NCBI RefSeq assembly: GCF_012395835.1 | Contig: NZ_JAAZSQ010000006.1 | Location: 20,596-84,595 of the forward strand | Reading direction: 5' to 3' | From: Arthrobacter mobilis | Lineage (GTDB): Bacteria > Actinomycetota > Actinomycetes > Actinomycetales > Micrococcaceae | DNA length: 64,000 nt | Shown here: positions 1 to 7,041 of the stretch, piece after piece | Position numbering within the stretch: the stretch's first letter is position 1 | How the letters are laid out: each line of letters begins with the position of its first letter | The notes under the pieces: model-generated | Databases searched by the model: none | The model's input: only the letters and a program-made list of their open reading frames with translations | What the model was told of the DNA's origin: nothing | Program-made: the position numbers and the translations under genes

Positions 1-415
1 CCGATGTCGTAGGTGTTGGTGCCGAGCTCGGCGTGCACTCTCGGCCCGGTGCGGGTCGCAAGTCGCGGCGATGGTGTTGACGATGACCTCGTGGCTGGTC
101 AGGAGCCGGCCGCGCCGGTTCGTGGTGATGTGGGAGAACAGCCGGTGCCCGGTGGTATTCCACTTGCTTGTACCGAGCGGGGAAGTGGCACACGGTGATC
201 TGCAGGCCCGTTTCTACGGTCAGGGCCGCCAGCTCCGTCTTCCAGGCGCGGGTGCGGTAGCCGTTGGAGCCTCCGACGTCCGCGGTGATCAGCAGGCGGG
301 TGGCATGCGGATGGCCGTGTCCGCGCTGACCCTGCCGGGCCAGTTCCGCGGCAAGGTTGCGGGCCGACTTCGTGGTCCAGTGCAGCGGAGACATCGGATT
401 GCCCGCGCAACACGG
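1..415 (-). pseudogene. ISAzo13-family transposase remnant (frameshifted, truncated)
   Basis: Reading the minus strand from about 415 downward, three frames joined together give the C-terminal half of an ISAzo13-type transposase: a segment containing SPLHWTTKSARNLAAEL, then LLITADVGGSNGYRTRAWKT and TGLQITVCHFP, then GTSKWNTTGHRLFSHITTN and LTSHEVIVNTIAAT, and finally HAELGTNTYDIG running off the window. The frame changes near position 178 and again near position 60, so no intact protein can be made. The N-terminal half is absent: homology stops at about 415 and AT-richer DNA follows. I see no terminal inverted repeat inside the window. Family assignment rests on remembered motif order (ADGGGSN, HFPPGTSKWNKIEHR, LTSHEVIVN). 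Confidence 0.8.
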
Positions 416-509
416 TATTCTCCGAGGCCCCTGCACATTCCTCATTTCAGTAGTCCCTCAAATTTTAAGCGGGTCCACTGTCCGAAATCCCTAGGCTCAC
501 CAGTGGCTC

Positions 510-538
510 CGTTACGCACACGTTACGCACACGTTACC
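510..538 (+). promoter_or_regulatory. 11-bp tandem repeats, candidate SARP binding site
   Basis: The unit CGTTACGCACA occurs twice in tandem (510-520, 521-531), followed by a third partial copy CGTTACC (532-538). An 11-bp period of heptamers (GTTACGC) with 4-bp spacers is the layout known for SARP-family binding sites, and the next gene encodes a SARP/BTAD protein. A TAACAT hexamer at 555-560 could be the -10 element, which would give a leader of about 115 nt before the start at 682. Seen: the repeats. Inferred: that they are the operator of the downstream regulator. Confidence 0.55.
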
Positions 539-681
539 GCTCACCGATTTCTTTTAACATGAATCCTTTAGCCGCGTTGACATCCCCGGAGCCGGTGGCA
601 AGCTGGAGAAAACGGGGAGTTCCACGGGGCGTTGGGGGCAGCGGACCTACAGGAACGAGTGCTGGGGGGGAGCTGCAGATT

Positions 682-1506
682 ATGACTTCGAACAGTAGTT
701 GGGAAATCCGCCTGCTCGGCGGATGGCACGTCTTTAACGGCCGTCGCCCGGTGAGGGTGACGTTCCGCCAGCAGCGGCTGATCGCCGTCCTTGCACTGTA
801 TGGCAGCCAGCCCCGGTCCTTCCTGGCCGGAACATTGTGGCCGAACAGCTCGGAGAAGCAGGCCACCGGAAGCCTGCGGGAGAGCATCTGGATGGTCTCC
901 CACCAGCTGCCCGGGCTGCTGGTGGAAGGCCGCGACCCCCTGGGACTGGCCCCCGAGGTGACGGTGGACGTGCACGCCCTCAGGCGGCAGGCCGCGGAGC
1001 TGGAGCGGAGCCCCGGCGGCCGCGGTGACAAGAGGCGCGCAGAGCTGCTGGAAGCACTCAGGACTGCCGAGCTGCTGCCTGGCTGGTACGAGGACTGGGT
1101 GACCGCCGAGCAGGAACGCTGGAACCAGCTGCGTCTGACAGCGCTTGAACGTCTGGCCGCCCAGTTCCTCGAAAACGGCCAGACGGGGCAGGCCGTGGAC
1201 GCCGCCGCCTGCGCCATCGCGATTGAGCCGCTGCGGGAAAGCTCCCAGCGGCTGCTGCTGGAGGCGCACCTGGCGGAGGGTAATTACGCCCAGGCCCTGC
1301 GCAGCTATGCCGCCTTCAGCTCCCGGCTGCTGGACGAGTTCGGCGTCGAGCCCTCGGCCAGGATCTCGGAGCTGATCGGGCCGTTGAAGCTGGTCGGTGG
1401 CGGAGCGCGCGGCGCGTCCCGGCGGAAGTGGCCGGAGCCGGACCACGGGTTCGAGGACGCTGGCACGGCCGGCCGCGCCCGGGCAGGCGGCTGGCTGGCG
1501 AAATAG
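682..1506 (+). CDS. SARP/BTAD-domain transcriptional regulator
   Basis: The 274-residue protein has an N-terminal OmpR-type winged-helix region (WEIRLLGGWHVFNGRRPVRV, then RQQRLIAVLALYG and LAGTLWPNSSEKQATGSLRE, roughly residues 7-90). A bacterial transcriptional activation domain follows (roughly 105-245, with WYEDWVTAEQERWNQLRLTA and the helical repeat AYAQAL-like segment ending in LLDEFGVEPS). This is the short, two-domain SARP architecture with no ATPase part. The reading frame is open upstream to an ATG at 559, but that codon overlaps a possible -10 element. The ATG at 682 has GGGGGAG about 10 nt upstream and starts right before the conserved domain, so I prefer it. The tail after residue 235 is low-complexity. 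Target genes cannot be named from the sequence; the upstream 11-bp repeats suggest autoregulation. Confidence 0.82.
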   Translation: MTSNSSWEIRLLGGWHVFNGRRPVRVTFRQQRLIAVLALYGSQPRSFLAGTLWPNSSEKQATGSLRESIWMVSHQLPGLLVEGRDPLGLAPEVTVDVHALRRQAAELERSPGGRGDKRRAELLEALRTAELLPGWYEDWVTAEQERWNQLRLTALERLAAQFLENGQTGQAVDAAACAIAIEPLRESSQRLLLEAHLAEGNYAQALRSYAAFSSRLLDEFGVEPSARISELIGPLKLVGGGARGASRRKWPEPDHGFEDAGTAGRARAGGWLAK

Positions 1507-1531
1507 CCGCATCTTCGCCGGCCGGCGAACG

Positions 1532-2695
1532 CTACAGCTCGGCAGTCAGGGAGGTGGCATAGAGGTCCAGCAGTGCCGGCAGCCCGCCATGCTCCATGGA
1601 CCGTCGCTGGCGTTCGGCCCCCGTGCCGTCGGCCAGTATCCGGGCGAGCGAGGCATCAACCCACTCGTCGTCGCCGGCTTCCTCGAGCGCGGGGCGGATA
1701 TGCCGCAGCAACTGTCCCAGCACGTCTTCGGCCGGCAGCAGCACGCCGGCCAGCGGGTCGATCAGCCGCCCTGCCATACCCTGCCGTCCGGCCTGCCATA
1801 CCGCGGCGTCCAGTATCTCGGCATCCGGCTCCGGGCACTGCCGGCCGCCTGCGGCCTCGGCGACGGCGGTGGAAACCAGGCCGCGGACCAGGGCGGCAAT
1901 CAGCACGGCGTCCCGGGCCTCGAGCTGCACATCGGCGGCGCGCACCTCGATGGTGGGATAGTGGTCCGAGAGCCGGGCGAGCCAGGTCAGCACGCCGCGG
2001 TCGATGATCACCGAGGTGTCCACCAGCCGCTGGACGCGCCGCTCATAGTCGGCGGCATCGGCGAAGAGCGGCGGGCAGCCCTGCAGCGGCCAGCGGCGGT
2101 AGCTGATGGTGCGCCAGCTGGCGAAGCCGCTGTCCCGGTCCTGCCAGAACGGCGAGTTGGCGCTCAGCGCCACGATGGCCGGCAGCCAGGGGCGGATCCG
2201 GTTCAGCGCCTGGACACCGGTTTCCCGGTCCGGGACCTGGACATGCACATGCTGGCCGTTGATGAACTGGTCGGCCACGATACCTTTGGCACTGGCTTTG
2301 AGCTGGTGGTAGCGCAGCTTGTCCGTGACCGCTGGATAGCTTTCATCGATGCGCGGGGCCGTGGCCGTGGCCGCGGCCCGTACGCCGCTCTTGCGCGCGG
2401 CCGCATCCAGGCTGCGGCGGAACTTGAGCAGCGATTCCCCGGCCTCGGTCAGCGTGCTGCAGACGCTGGTGGCCGTTTCGATCTGGCAGCTGAGCAGTTC
2501 TCGCTGGACGTCCCTCCGGGCCACCTGGGCGGAGTCTTCCAAATGTGCCGCGACGCTGTCGGCCACCGCCGCGGGCAGGCCGCTCAGCGGATCCAGCAGC
2601 AGGTATTCCTCTTCGACCCCGATGGTGGGGATGCCGTCGCTGGCTGCCGGACGCCTGGTCGCTGCCTTGTCAGTCGTCTTCGCAGGGTGCTGCAT
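1532..2695 (-). CDS. YbdK-type carboxylate-amine ligase (glutamate-cysteine ligase family 2)
   Basis: The 387-residue protein begins its domain with IGVEEEYLLLDPLSG, the GCS2 substrate/metal-binding start. It continues with QRELLSCQIETATSVC-type Glu residues, FINGQHVHVQVPDRETGVQ (family motif GxHVHV), LSANSPFWQDRDSGFASWR and TIEVRAADVQLEARDAVL. These are hallmarks of the YbdK family, ATP-dependent ligases that join a carboxylate to an amine, with weak glutamate-cysteine ligase activity in the E. coli member. Length is normal for the family. An ATG at 2710 is also in frame, but the ATG at 2695 has GGAAAGG seven bases upstream and was chosen. The gene stands alone, convergent with the SARP gene and upstream of the mntR gene on the same strand. 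Its true substrate is unknown; actinobacteria make mycothiol rather than glutathione, so glutathione synthesis is unlikely. Confidence 0.88.
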   Translation of the reverse strand: MQHPAKTTDKAATRRPAASDGIPTIGVEEEYLLLDPLSGLPAAVADSVAAHLEDSAQVARRDVQRELLSCQIETATSVCSTLTEAGESLLKFRRSLDAAARKSGVRAAATATAPRIDESYPAVTDKLRYHQLKASAKGIVADQFINGQHVHVQVPDRETGVQALNRIRPWLPAIVALSANSPFWQDRDSGFASWRTISYRRWPLQGCPPLFADAADYERRVQRLVDTSVIIDRGVLTWLARLSDHYPTIEVRAADVQLEARDAVLIAALVRGLVSTAVAEAAGGRQCPEPDAEILDAAVWQAGRQGMAGRLIDPLAGVLLPAEDVLGQLLRHIRPALEEAGDDEWVDASLARILADGTGAERQRRSMEHGGLPALLDLYATSLTAEL

Positions 2696-2774
2696 GTGCT
2701 GCCTTTCCATCAGGGACGGCGGACACCACGAGCTTAGTTGATCAGCATGCTGTCTGTTGACCCGGCGCGGGGGG

Positions 2775-3518
2775 TCAGTGTCCGATCACACAGCCAGGGT
2801 GGGGATGGTCGCTGCTGATCCACAGTGCCGCCGCGGCTTCGTCGCCCAGATCCAGTTCGCGGCCGGCGTCCGCCGTGCCAACGCTGACCACCAGCGCTCC
2901 GCCGAAGGGACGGCGGCCGATCATCCGCACCGGATCGTCCAGGCTGATGTTCTCCGCCTGCAGGAAGCGCAGCAGTGCAGGGTCCGCGTCGCTGATGCGG
3001 GTAATCCTGCCGGTATGGCCCTCGTCCAGGTCAGGCAGCCGCCAGGCCCGGGGCACGGTGACAGAACCGTCAGCGGCCGGAATCGGGTCGCCGTGCGGAT
3101 CCCTGCCGGGGTTGCCCAGTTTCGCCGCGATGCGTTCGATCATTTTGTCGGAGACGGTGTGTTCGAGCAGTTCGGCCTCCTCGTGCACCTCGTCCCAGGC
3201 GTACCCGAGCTCGTTCACCAGGTAGGTCTCCAGCAGCCGGTGCCGGCGCACCATGGCCAGTGCGAGCCTGCGCCCCGGCTCGGTAAGTTCGACGTCGCCG
3301 TACGGCTCATGCGCGACCAGGCCAAGTTCCACGAGCTTGCGCACCATTTCGGACACGGAGGAGTTCGCCACCCCCAGCCGGGCAGCCAGGACTGAGGAAC
3401 TGACCGGCCGGTCCTGCCACTCCGTGAAGGTGTAGATCGCCTTCACGTAGTCCTGCACGCTGGACGAATTGCTGCTCAGGACGGAGTTCTTGTGCTTCTT
3501 CCTGCTGGCGGGGGACAT
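2775..3518 (-). CDS. mntR: MntR-type manganese-responsive DtxR-family repressor
   Basis: The 247-residue protein has the DtxR/MntR layout: winged helix (SSVQDYVKAIYTF through NSSVSEMVRKLVELGLV and DVELTEPGRRLA), a metal-binding dimerisation helix (RRHRLLETYLVNELGYAWDE, HEEAELLEHTVSD) and a C-terminal SH3/FeoA-like domain. Metal selectivity can be read: Asp23 and Glu116 stand where iron-sensing IdeR/DtxR have Met10 and Cys102, and they match Asp8 and Glu99 of Bacillus MntR. His93, Glu97, His112, Glu119 and His120 are also present. This points to Mn rather than Fe. A TTG at 3530 is in frame, but GGAGG lies 5 nt before the ATG at 3518, which fixes that start. The gene is 15 nt downstream of the ABC importer on the same strand, so it is probably the distal gene of the operon it controls. 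Confidence 0.88.
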   Translation of the reverse strand: MSPASRKKHKNSVLSSNSSSVQDYVKAIYTFTEWQDRPVSSSVLAARLGVANSSVSEMVRKLVELGLVAHEPYGDVELTEPGRRLALAMVRRHRLLETYLVNELGYAWDEVHEEAELLEHTVSDKMIERIAAKLGNPGRDPHGDPIPAADGSVTVPRAWRLPDLDEGHTGRITRISDADPALLRFLQAENISLDDPVRMIGRRPFGGALVVSVGTADAGRELDLGDEAAAALWISSDHPHPGCVIGH

Positions 3519-3533
3519 CTTCGCCTCCAAGGT

Positions 3534-4427
3534 TCAGCGGCCGGCTTCCTGCCGGGCGGGAGCGGCCGCGGCGGGGCGGGAGGCCAGGCGCCGCCGCCAC
3601 TGCCAGACTACCCCGCTGCGGCGGGCGAAGAGGAACACCAGGACGAACACCACGGACTGCGCCAGCACCACCGATGCGCCTGTGGAAATGTCCAGGTAGT
3701 AGCTGGCATAGATTCCGGCCACGGAGGCGGCGGCCGTGACCGTGCCTGCGATGAGCAGCATGCGGTCGAAGCTGCGCGTCAGCAGGAAGGCGGTGGCCCC
3801 GGGAGTGATGAGCATGGCCACCACAAGGATGATGCCCACCGCCTGCAGGCCGACGACGACGGTCAGGGCCAGCAGGCCCAGCAGGAGCGCCGAAAGCCGG
3901 CGTGTGCCCAGGCCGATGGCATGGGCGTGGATCCGGTCGAAGGCGAAGAGCGTCAGGTCCCGGCGCTTGAACAGGAGCACGGCCAGCGTCAGGGCTCCCA
4001 GGGCCAGCACCTGGATAAGCTCCGGCGTGCTGACGCCCAGGACATTGCCGAAGAGGATGTGCTGCAGGTCGATCTGGCTTGGTGTCTTGGAGACGATGGC
4101 CAGGCCGGTGGCGAACAGCCCGGTAAACACGACGCCGATGGCGGTATCGGCCTTTAGCTTGCTGTTCGAGCGGACCGCGCCGATCAGCGCCACGGCGCCG
4201 GCACCGAAAACGAAGGCGCCGATGGAAAACGGGATGCCGGCAATGTAGGCCAGCGCCACGCCCGGCAGGACCGCGTGGGATACCGCGTCACCCATGAGCG
4301 ACCAACCCATCAGGATCAGCCAGCACGAAAGAACCGCGCAGACGACGGCGGCGGCCACGGTGACCAGCAGCGCCCGGGTCAGGAAGCCGTACTGCAGCGG
4401 CTCCAGCAGCCAGTTGAGCAGGTCCAT
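3534..4427 (-). CDS. mntC: Manganese ABC transporter permease
   Basis: The 297-residue integral membrane protein of the ABC-3 (Mn/Zn/Fe) permease family has about eight hydrophobic segments. Characteristic stretches are MGWSLMGDAVSHAVLPGVA near the N-terminus, the LFGNVLGVS loop after residue 130, GIILVVAMLITPGATAFLLT and YYLDISTGASVVLAQSVVF. It would form the homodimeric channel through which the metal passes. The open frame reaches back to 4568, but the ATG at 4427 overlaps the stop of the ATPase gene (TGATG) and is followed directly by the conserved N-terminus. The preceding AGGAGGCC within the ATPase end supplies a ribosome binding site. The order substrate-binding protein, ATPase, permease, regulator indicates one operon. 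The symbol follows the Bacillus mntABC scheme and is by analogy. Confidence 0.87.
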   Translation of the reverse strand: MDLLNWLLEPLQYGFLTRALLVTVAAAVVCAVLSCWLILMGWSLMGDAVSHAVLPGVALAYIAGIPFSIGAFVFGAGAVALIGAVRSNSKLKADTAIGVVFTGLFATGLAIVSKTPSQIDLQHILFGNVLGVSTPELIQVLALGALTLAVLLFKRRDLTLFAFDRIHAHAIGLGTRRLSALLLGLLALTVVVGLQAVGIILVVAMLITPGATAFLLTRSFDRMLLIAGTVTAAASVAGIYASYYLDISTGASVVLAQSVVFVLVFLFARRSGVVWQWRRRLASRPAAAAPARQEAGR

Positions 4428-5206
4428 CAGGAGGCCTCCTTGGGGGTATCCGCAGCCGCCGCTGCAGGCAGTGGGCCGAAGGTGCGGGCGAGGTTCTCGG
4501 CGGTCAGCACGGTTGCGGGCGAGCCGTGGGCCAGCACGTGCCGGTGCAGCAGGACCGCCTCGTCGCACAGTTGGGGGATTCCGGCCAGGTCGTGGGTGGA
4601 GATCAGGATGGTGCGGCCCTCGTCCCGCAGTTCGCGGAACAGCGCCACCAGGGCGGCCTCGGAGGACTTGTCGACACCGGCAAATGGTTCATCCAGCAGC
4701 ATCAGCGCCGCATCCTGGGCGATGCCCCTGGCCACGAAGGCACGCTTGCGCTGGCCGCCGGAGAGTTCACCGATCTGCCGGTGCTGCAGGTCGGCCAGCC
4801 CCACGCGTTCAAGGGCGTGGTCGACGGCGTCGCGGTCCTGCCGCCGTGGCCGGCGCATGGGGCCGAGCCTGCCGTAGCGGCCCATCATGACCACGTCCCG
4901 GACTGAGACCGGGAAGGTCCAGTCGACATCCTCGGACTGCGGCACGTAGGTCACCAGGTTCAGCTTGCGCGACTGGCCGGAGGGCAGGCCGAAGATCCGC
5001 ACCGCGCCGCGGACCGGCTGGACCAGTCCCATCAGGGCCTTGAACAGGGTGGACTTGCCCGAACCGTTCACACCGATCAGGCCGCAGATGGTCCGGGGGA
5101 GGACGGTAAGGTCCACGCCGTCGAGGGCGACGACGTCGTGGTAGCCCGCGTGCAGCCCGGTGACCGTAATGGCCGCCGCCCCGACGGGTATGTTTGGCAG
5201 GCTCAT
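4427..5206 (-). CDS. mntB: Manganese ABC transporter ATP-binding protein
   Basis: This 259-residue ABC ATPase has Walker A GVNGSGKST at residues 45-53, the signature LSGGQRKRAFVARGIAQ, Walker B ALMLLDEPFAGVD and the switch His in ILISTHDLAG. The Y-loop and metal-family features (GYHDVVALDGVDL at the start, VPQSEDVDWTFPVSVRDVV for the Q-loop) match the Mn/Zn/Fe importer subfamily. Its ATG at 5206 overlaps the stop codon of the substrate-binding gene by four bases (ATGA), and its own stop overlaps the permease start, so the three are translationally coupled. The open frame continues upstream into the binding-protein gene without a plausible start. It powers uptake from the cytoplasmic side. Confidence 0.9.
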   Translation of the reverse strand: MSLPNIPVGAAAITVTGLHAGYHDVVALDGVDLTVLPRTICGLIGVNGSGKSTLFKALMGLVQPVRGAVRIFGLPSGQSRKLNLVTYVPQSEDVDWTFPVSVRDVVMMGRYGRLGPMRRPRRQDRDAVDHALERVGLADLQHRQIGELSGGQRKRAFVARGIAQDAALMLLDEPFAGVDKSSEAALVALFRELRDEGRTILISTHDLAGIPQLCDEAVLLHRHVLAHGSPATVLTAENLARTFGPLPAAAAADTPKEAS

Positions 5207-6120
5207 GGGGCCAGGCCTTTCTTGATCATGCGGATGTCGTGCCGGATCAGGTCCAGGTGCGTCGGCACCGGCCCGTCGGCGGTGGAAAGCGAGTCCACGT
5301 ACAGCGGGGTTTCCAGCCGTGCCCCGGTTGCTGCAGCCACCTGTTCCATGGCGGAAGGGTTGACGGTGGATTCGCAGAAGACCGCCGGCACCTGGTGTTC
5401 CTGGACGAAATGGATGGCGTCCTTGATCTGGTGCGGGGTTCCCTCTGCATCCGAATTCACCGGCCAGAGGAAGGCCTCCTGCAGTCCTGCATCCTTGGCC
5501 AGGTAGGAGAAGGCGCCTTCGCACGTCACCAGTGCCGGCGTGGCCTGAGGGTCCTTGAAGGCCTGCGTCAGTTCCTCCATGACCGCGTCGAGTTCGCGTT
5601 TGTAGTCTTCACCGTTGGCCCGGAAATCAGCCGCGTGGGCCGGGACCAGCGTGCTCAGGGCCTCGACGATGTTGTCCACATAGGTCTTGGCCGCCAAGGG
5701 CGACATCCAGGCGTGCGGATTCGGCTTGCCGGCATAGTCGCCGGAACGGATGTCGACCGGTTCGACGCCTTCCGACAGCACGGCGTGCGGTGCGGGCACG
5801 GACAGCAGGAACCGTTCGAACCAGCGTTCCAGGCCCAGCCCGTTGTCCAGGATCAGGTCCGCTTCCTGGGCACGGACCAGATCCGAGGGGGTGGGCTCGT
5901 AGCCGTGGATCTCGGCGCCGACTTTGGTCAGCGATTCCACCCGCACGTGCTCGCCGGCCACTTGGCGGACCATGTCTGCCAGTACGGTGAAGGTGGTCAG
6001 TACCAGCGGCCGCGGATCACCGGAGGTCTGCGGACTGGCAGCCGTTCCGGCAGCCCCGCAGCCGGGCACGGCAAGCAGTGCAGTCAGCAGGGCGAGGACG
6101 GCCCACCAGTTTTTCGGCAT
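5203..6120 (-). CDS. mntA: Manganese ABC transporter substrate-binding lipoprotein
   Basis: The 305-residue protein starts with a signal peptide (hydrophobic residues 6-19) and lipobox LAVPGC, with the lipidated Cys at residue 21. It is therefore anchored outside the membrane and hands metal to the permease. The four cluster A-I ligands are visible: His in HGYEPTPSD, His in NPHAWMSPL, Glu in VTCEGAFSYLAKDAG and Asp in YVDSLSTADGP. His-His-Glu-Asp is the manganese/iron set rather than the three-His zinc set. A GTG at 6180 is in frame but overlaps the end of the next gene. The ATG at 6120 follows a promoter so closely that the message is probably leaderless. First gene of the mnt operon. Confidence 0.87.
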   Translation of the reverse strand: MPKNWWAVLALLTALLAVPGCGAAGTAASPQTSGDPRPLVLTTFTVLADMVRQVAGEHVRVESLTKVGAEIHGYEPTPSDLVRAQEADLILDNGLGLERWFERFLLSVPAPHAVLSEGVEPVDIRSGDYAGKPNPHAWMSPLAAKTYVDNIVEALSTLVPAHAADFRANGEDYKRELDAVMEELTQAFKDPQATPALVTCEGAFSYLAKDAGLQEAFLWPVNSDAEGTPHQIKDAIHFVQEHQVPAVFCESTVNPSAMEQVAAATGARLETPLYVDSLSTADGPVPTHLDLIRHDIRMIKKGLAP

Positions 6121-6156
6121 ACCTAAATTTAGCGTGCCGGTATGCCTTAAGCCAAC
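6116..6156 (-). promoter_or_regulatory. mntA promoter with overlapping inverted-repeat operator
   Basis: On the minus strand a -35-like TTGGCT (6155-6150) is followed after 17 bp by CTAAAT (6132-6127). The start codon lies about 6 nt further on, so the transcript is likely leaderless. Two superimposed symmetries are visible: the perfect palindrome CTAAATTTAG (6123-6132) on the -10 element, and an 8-bp inverted repeat GGCATACC/GGTATGCC (6139-6146 and 6116-6123). TTTAGG and TTAAGG-type half-sites resemble DtxR/MntR-family boxes. A repressor bound here would block RNA polymerase. Binding by the adjacent MntR-type protein is inferred from context. Confidence 0.6.
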
Positions 6157-6158
6157 TC

Positions 6159-6923
6159 TCAGGCCTTGAAGGCGCGCCACGTCTGCGTGTAGTACGGCAG
6201 CTGGATGACGGAAGTGCCGGCGTAGTCCAGATGGTCGTGCAGGTACCAGCGCAGGTTGGACAGCACCTTGGCGCGGGTCGGTTCGCCGGCGCGCAGGTAG
6301 TAGCTGCGGGACTTGGCCAGTTCCATCACCTCGGCAGCCGTGACCGGATCGCTCCAGCGGGTTTCGTGCCGCTGCAGCCCAATGAACTCCGGACCGATTT
6401 GAGGGCGGAAACCGGGCCGGTGCACGTCCCCGGCGTGCATGATGCGCGAGAGCCGGTGGACCCAGGGCACTGTCACATCCAACTGGTTCCAGACCAGGCC
6501 GAGCAGACCGCCCGGGCGCAGGATCCGGGCCAACTCGGTGCTGGCGGCCAGCGGGTCCACCCAGTGCCAGGCCTGGGCGACCGTAGCGACGTCCACCGAG
6601 GCGTCCGGCAGGCCGGTGTGCTCCGCGGTGCCGAGGACCGTCCGCACGCCGCGGAACTTGCGCGTAAGCTGCGCGAGCATGTCCGCGGACGGGTCCACGG
6701 CCACCACCTCGAGGCCGCGCGAGAGCAGTTCGGCCGTGTATTTGCCGGTGCCGGCACCCACGTCCACGGCCCGGGAGGCGCCGGGGGCAGAGCCCAGCAG
6801 CCAGTCCACTGCGTCGGACGGATAGCCCGGCCGCACCCGGTCATAATGTTCGCCGCCGGTCTGGAAACTGCCGCCGAAGGCCCGGCGGCGTTCGTCGTCA
6901 AGCCGCGGACCGCTCTGAACCAC
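6159..6923 (-). CDS. Class I SAM-dependent methyltransferase
   Basis: The 254-residue protein has motif I AVDVGAGTGKYTAELLSRG, the motif II acid in VVAVDPSADMLAQL, motif IV region VATVAQAWHWVDPLAA and ILRPGGLLGLVWNQ. This is the small-molecule methyltransferase (methyltransf_11 type) fold. The N-terminal FGGSFQTGGEHYDRVRPGYP is typical of the subgroup that methylates unknown metabolites. Of two possible starts, GTG at 6923 is preceded by AGGAG with 7-nt spacing, whereas ATG at 6959 has none, so 6923 is used. It is transcribed in the same direction as the desulfurase-like gene but is separated from it by a palindrome. The substrate cannot be told. Confidence 0.85.
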   Translation of the reverse strand: MVQSGPRLDDERRRAFGGSFQTGGEHYDRVRPGYPSDAVDWLLGSAPGASRAVDVGAGTGKYTAELLSRGLEVVAVDPSADMLAQLTRKFRGVRTVLGTAEHTGLPDASVDVATVAQAWHWVDPLAASTELARILRPGGLLGLVWNQLDVTVPWVHRLSRIMHAGDVHRPGFRPQIGPEFIGLQRHETRWSDPVTAAEVMELAKSRSYYLRAGEPTRAKVLSNLRWYLHDHLDYAGTSVIQLPYYTQTWRAFKA

Positions 6924-6965
6924 CGCTGTACTCCTATGAACTAACTGTTGAACCAACATTCGACG

Positions 6966-7005
6966 TGCCGGATAACGCGGGCACCCGGAAACGCATTATC
7001 CGGCA
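6966..7005. repeat. Palindromic repeat, diverged relative of the 40.5-kb palindrome
   Basis: TGCCGGATAA (6966-6975) pairs with TTATCCGGCA (6996-7005), and the stem extends by GC/GC after one mismatch. Its right half, ACCCGGAAACGCATTATCCG, closely matches ACCCGGAAACGGGCATTATC in the long palindrome at 40468-40534. The element lies just after the stop of the desulfurase-like gene on the minus strand and could act as its terminator, but there is no T-tract. Confidence 0.6.
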
Positions 7006-7041
7006 AATCCTTCACGCAAGCGCGGGCAGCGGGCGGATGGG

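Noticed and set aside
6121-6180. Upstream GTG (6180) as start of mntA
   Set aside because: It would lie upstream of the promoter and overlap the methyltransferase gene; the signal peptide begins properly at the ATG at 6120.
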